Assembly (NCBI GenBank): GCA_023388035.1
Contig: JAEWGY010000106.1
Span: 1-6,191, forward strand
DNA length: 6,191 nt
Direction: 5' to 3'
Source of the DNA: Bacillota bacterium
GTDB lineage: Bacteria; Bacillota_I; Bacilli_A; Erysipelotrichales; Erysipelotrichaceae
Shown here piece after piece: positions 5,625 through 6,191 of the stretch (the first letter of the stretch is position 1; every line of letters begins with the position of its first letter). Below the pieces are notes generated by a model. That model was not told the origin of the DNA, did not search any database, and saw only the letters and a list, made by a program, of their open reading frames with translations. The position numbers and the translations under genes were made by a program.

Positions 5625-6191
5625 AACATTTATAATTTCTGGATTCTTAGGATCAGGAAAAACCACTTTAATTAAAAAAATAGTTAGTGGTAATCATAAT
5701 TTAGGAAGATTAATGTTACTTGAAAATGAATTTGGTAAAGTAGGAATTGATGGTACTTTATTAAAATCAAATTTAAAAGTTAAAGAGATTAATGATGGCT
5801 GTATTTGTTGTGGTCTTGAAGGTAAATTAGAAGATGCACTTGATGAAATTAAAAATTATGAAATTGATACCTTAATTATTGAACCAAGTGGTGTAGCAAA
5901 ACTATCTGAATTAATTAAAACAATTCATAAACATCGTGATTTTTCAATTATCTCACATGCGGTAATGGTGGATATTTTAAAATTTGAAAAATATCATAAA
6001 AATTTTAAAGAGTTCTTTGATGATCAAATAATGCATGCTAATACTATTATTTTAAGTAGAAGCGATTTAGTAGAGCATAAATTTATTAAGAATATCGTGC
6101 ATCAGATTGAAGAATTAAATGATAATGCGATTATTGTTACAACACCGATAAAAGATCTAAGTACTGAATTTTTAATTGATGTTTTATCTGA
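5617..6191 (+). CDS. G3E-family P-loop GTPase, CobW/COG0523-like (3'-partial)
   Basis: The first 191 residues of a SIMIBI-class GTPase; the frame is open to the right edge. Walker A is GFLGSGKTTL (9-18). The family-defining metal motif Cys62-Ile-Cys64-Cys65 follows in NDGCICCGLEGKL. A second switch region reads LIIEPSGVAKL (86-96). The base-recognition region appears to be LSRSDLV (146-152), where N-K-x-D is usual. Known G3E proteins act as GTP-driven metal chaperones or help load metal into cofactors and enzymes (zinc, cobalt for cobalamin, nickel). The metal here cannot be told: the C-terminal domain, often His-rich, is missing. The EPSG switch suggests a non-canonical subgroup rather than the ETTG zinc group. 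It overlaps the upstream membrane protein by 8 bases (5617-5624). Confidence 0.92.
   Translation, partial: MIKTFIISGFLGSGKTTLIKKIVSGNHNLGRLMLLENEFGKVGIDGTLLKSNLKVKEINDGCICCGLEGKLEDALDEIKNYEIDTLIIEPSGVAKLSELIKTIHKHRDFSIISHAVMVDILKFEKYHKNFKEFFDDQIMHANTIILSRSDLVEHKFIKNIVHQIEELNDNAIIVTTPIKDLSTEFLIDVLS

Overview
The window is AT-rich DNA (strong A/T bias at third codon positions) with good AGGAG-type ribosome binding sites, an LPxTG-anchored surface protein and a fused AdhE. This points to a low-GC Gram-positive fermenter (Bacillota). Rib-like and SHIRT-like surface domains next to anaerobic fermentation genes fit an anaerobic coccus of the Peptoniphilaceae type (Anaerococcus/Peptoniphilus-like) or a relative from the Erysipelotrichia. 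That placement is inference and cannot be fixed from this window. All genes lie on the + strand.

Bases 1-2279 are the 3' part (758 codons visible, no start) of a large cell-wall-anchored surface protein. The reading frame is open from the left edge, so the first in-frame ATG (852) is internal and is not the start. In order the protein has the end of one Rib-like module, two complete Rib-like modules, two SHIRT-like modules, an Flg_new-like (InlB B-repeat type) module, an Ig-like module, an unassigned beta-rich stretch, a six-copy hexapeptide linker, and LPETG with a short hydrophobic segment and basic tail. A hairpin terminator includes its stop codon.

Bases 2280-5073 form an independent adhE transcription unit. 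Its 134-base leader holds a cre-like (CcpA) site, a -35/-10 promoter pair with 17-bp spacing, a Rex-like operator at the predicted transcription start, and a Shine-Dalgarno. The gene encodes an intact 878-residue bifunctional aldehyde/alcohol dehydrogenase with all expected active-site and iron-binding residues. A hairpin terminator follows the stop. The leader suggests ethanol formation controlled by both carbon supply and NADH/NAD+ ratio. An internal Shine-Dalgarno plus ATG sits exactly at the junction between the two enzyme domains.

Bases 5074-6191 hold a second unit with its own predicted promoter: a small three-helix membrane protein with a cytosolic C-terminal domain of unknown function, overlapping by 8 bases a G3E (CobW/COG0523-like) P-loop GTPase that runs off the right edge. 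The overlap suggests coupled translation and a shared role, perhaps in metal or cofactor handling.

I see no RNA gene, insertion sequence, CRISPR array or phage gene. No clearly new multi-gene system is evident. The points most worth checking are the stacked adhE control sites, the internal adhE start, the modular adhesin and the membrane protein-GTPase pair.
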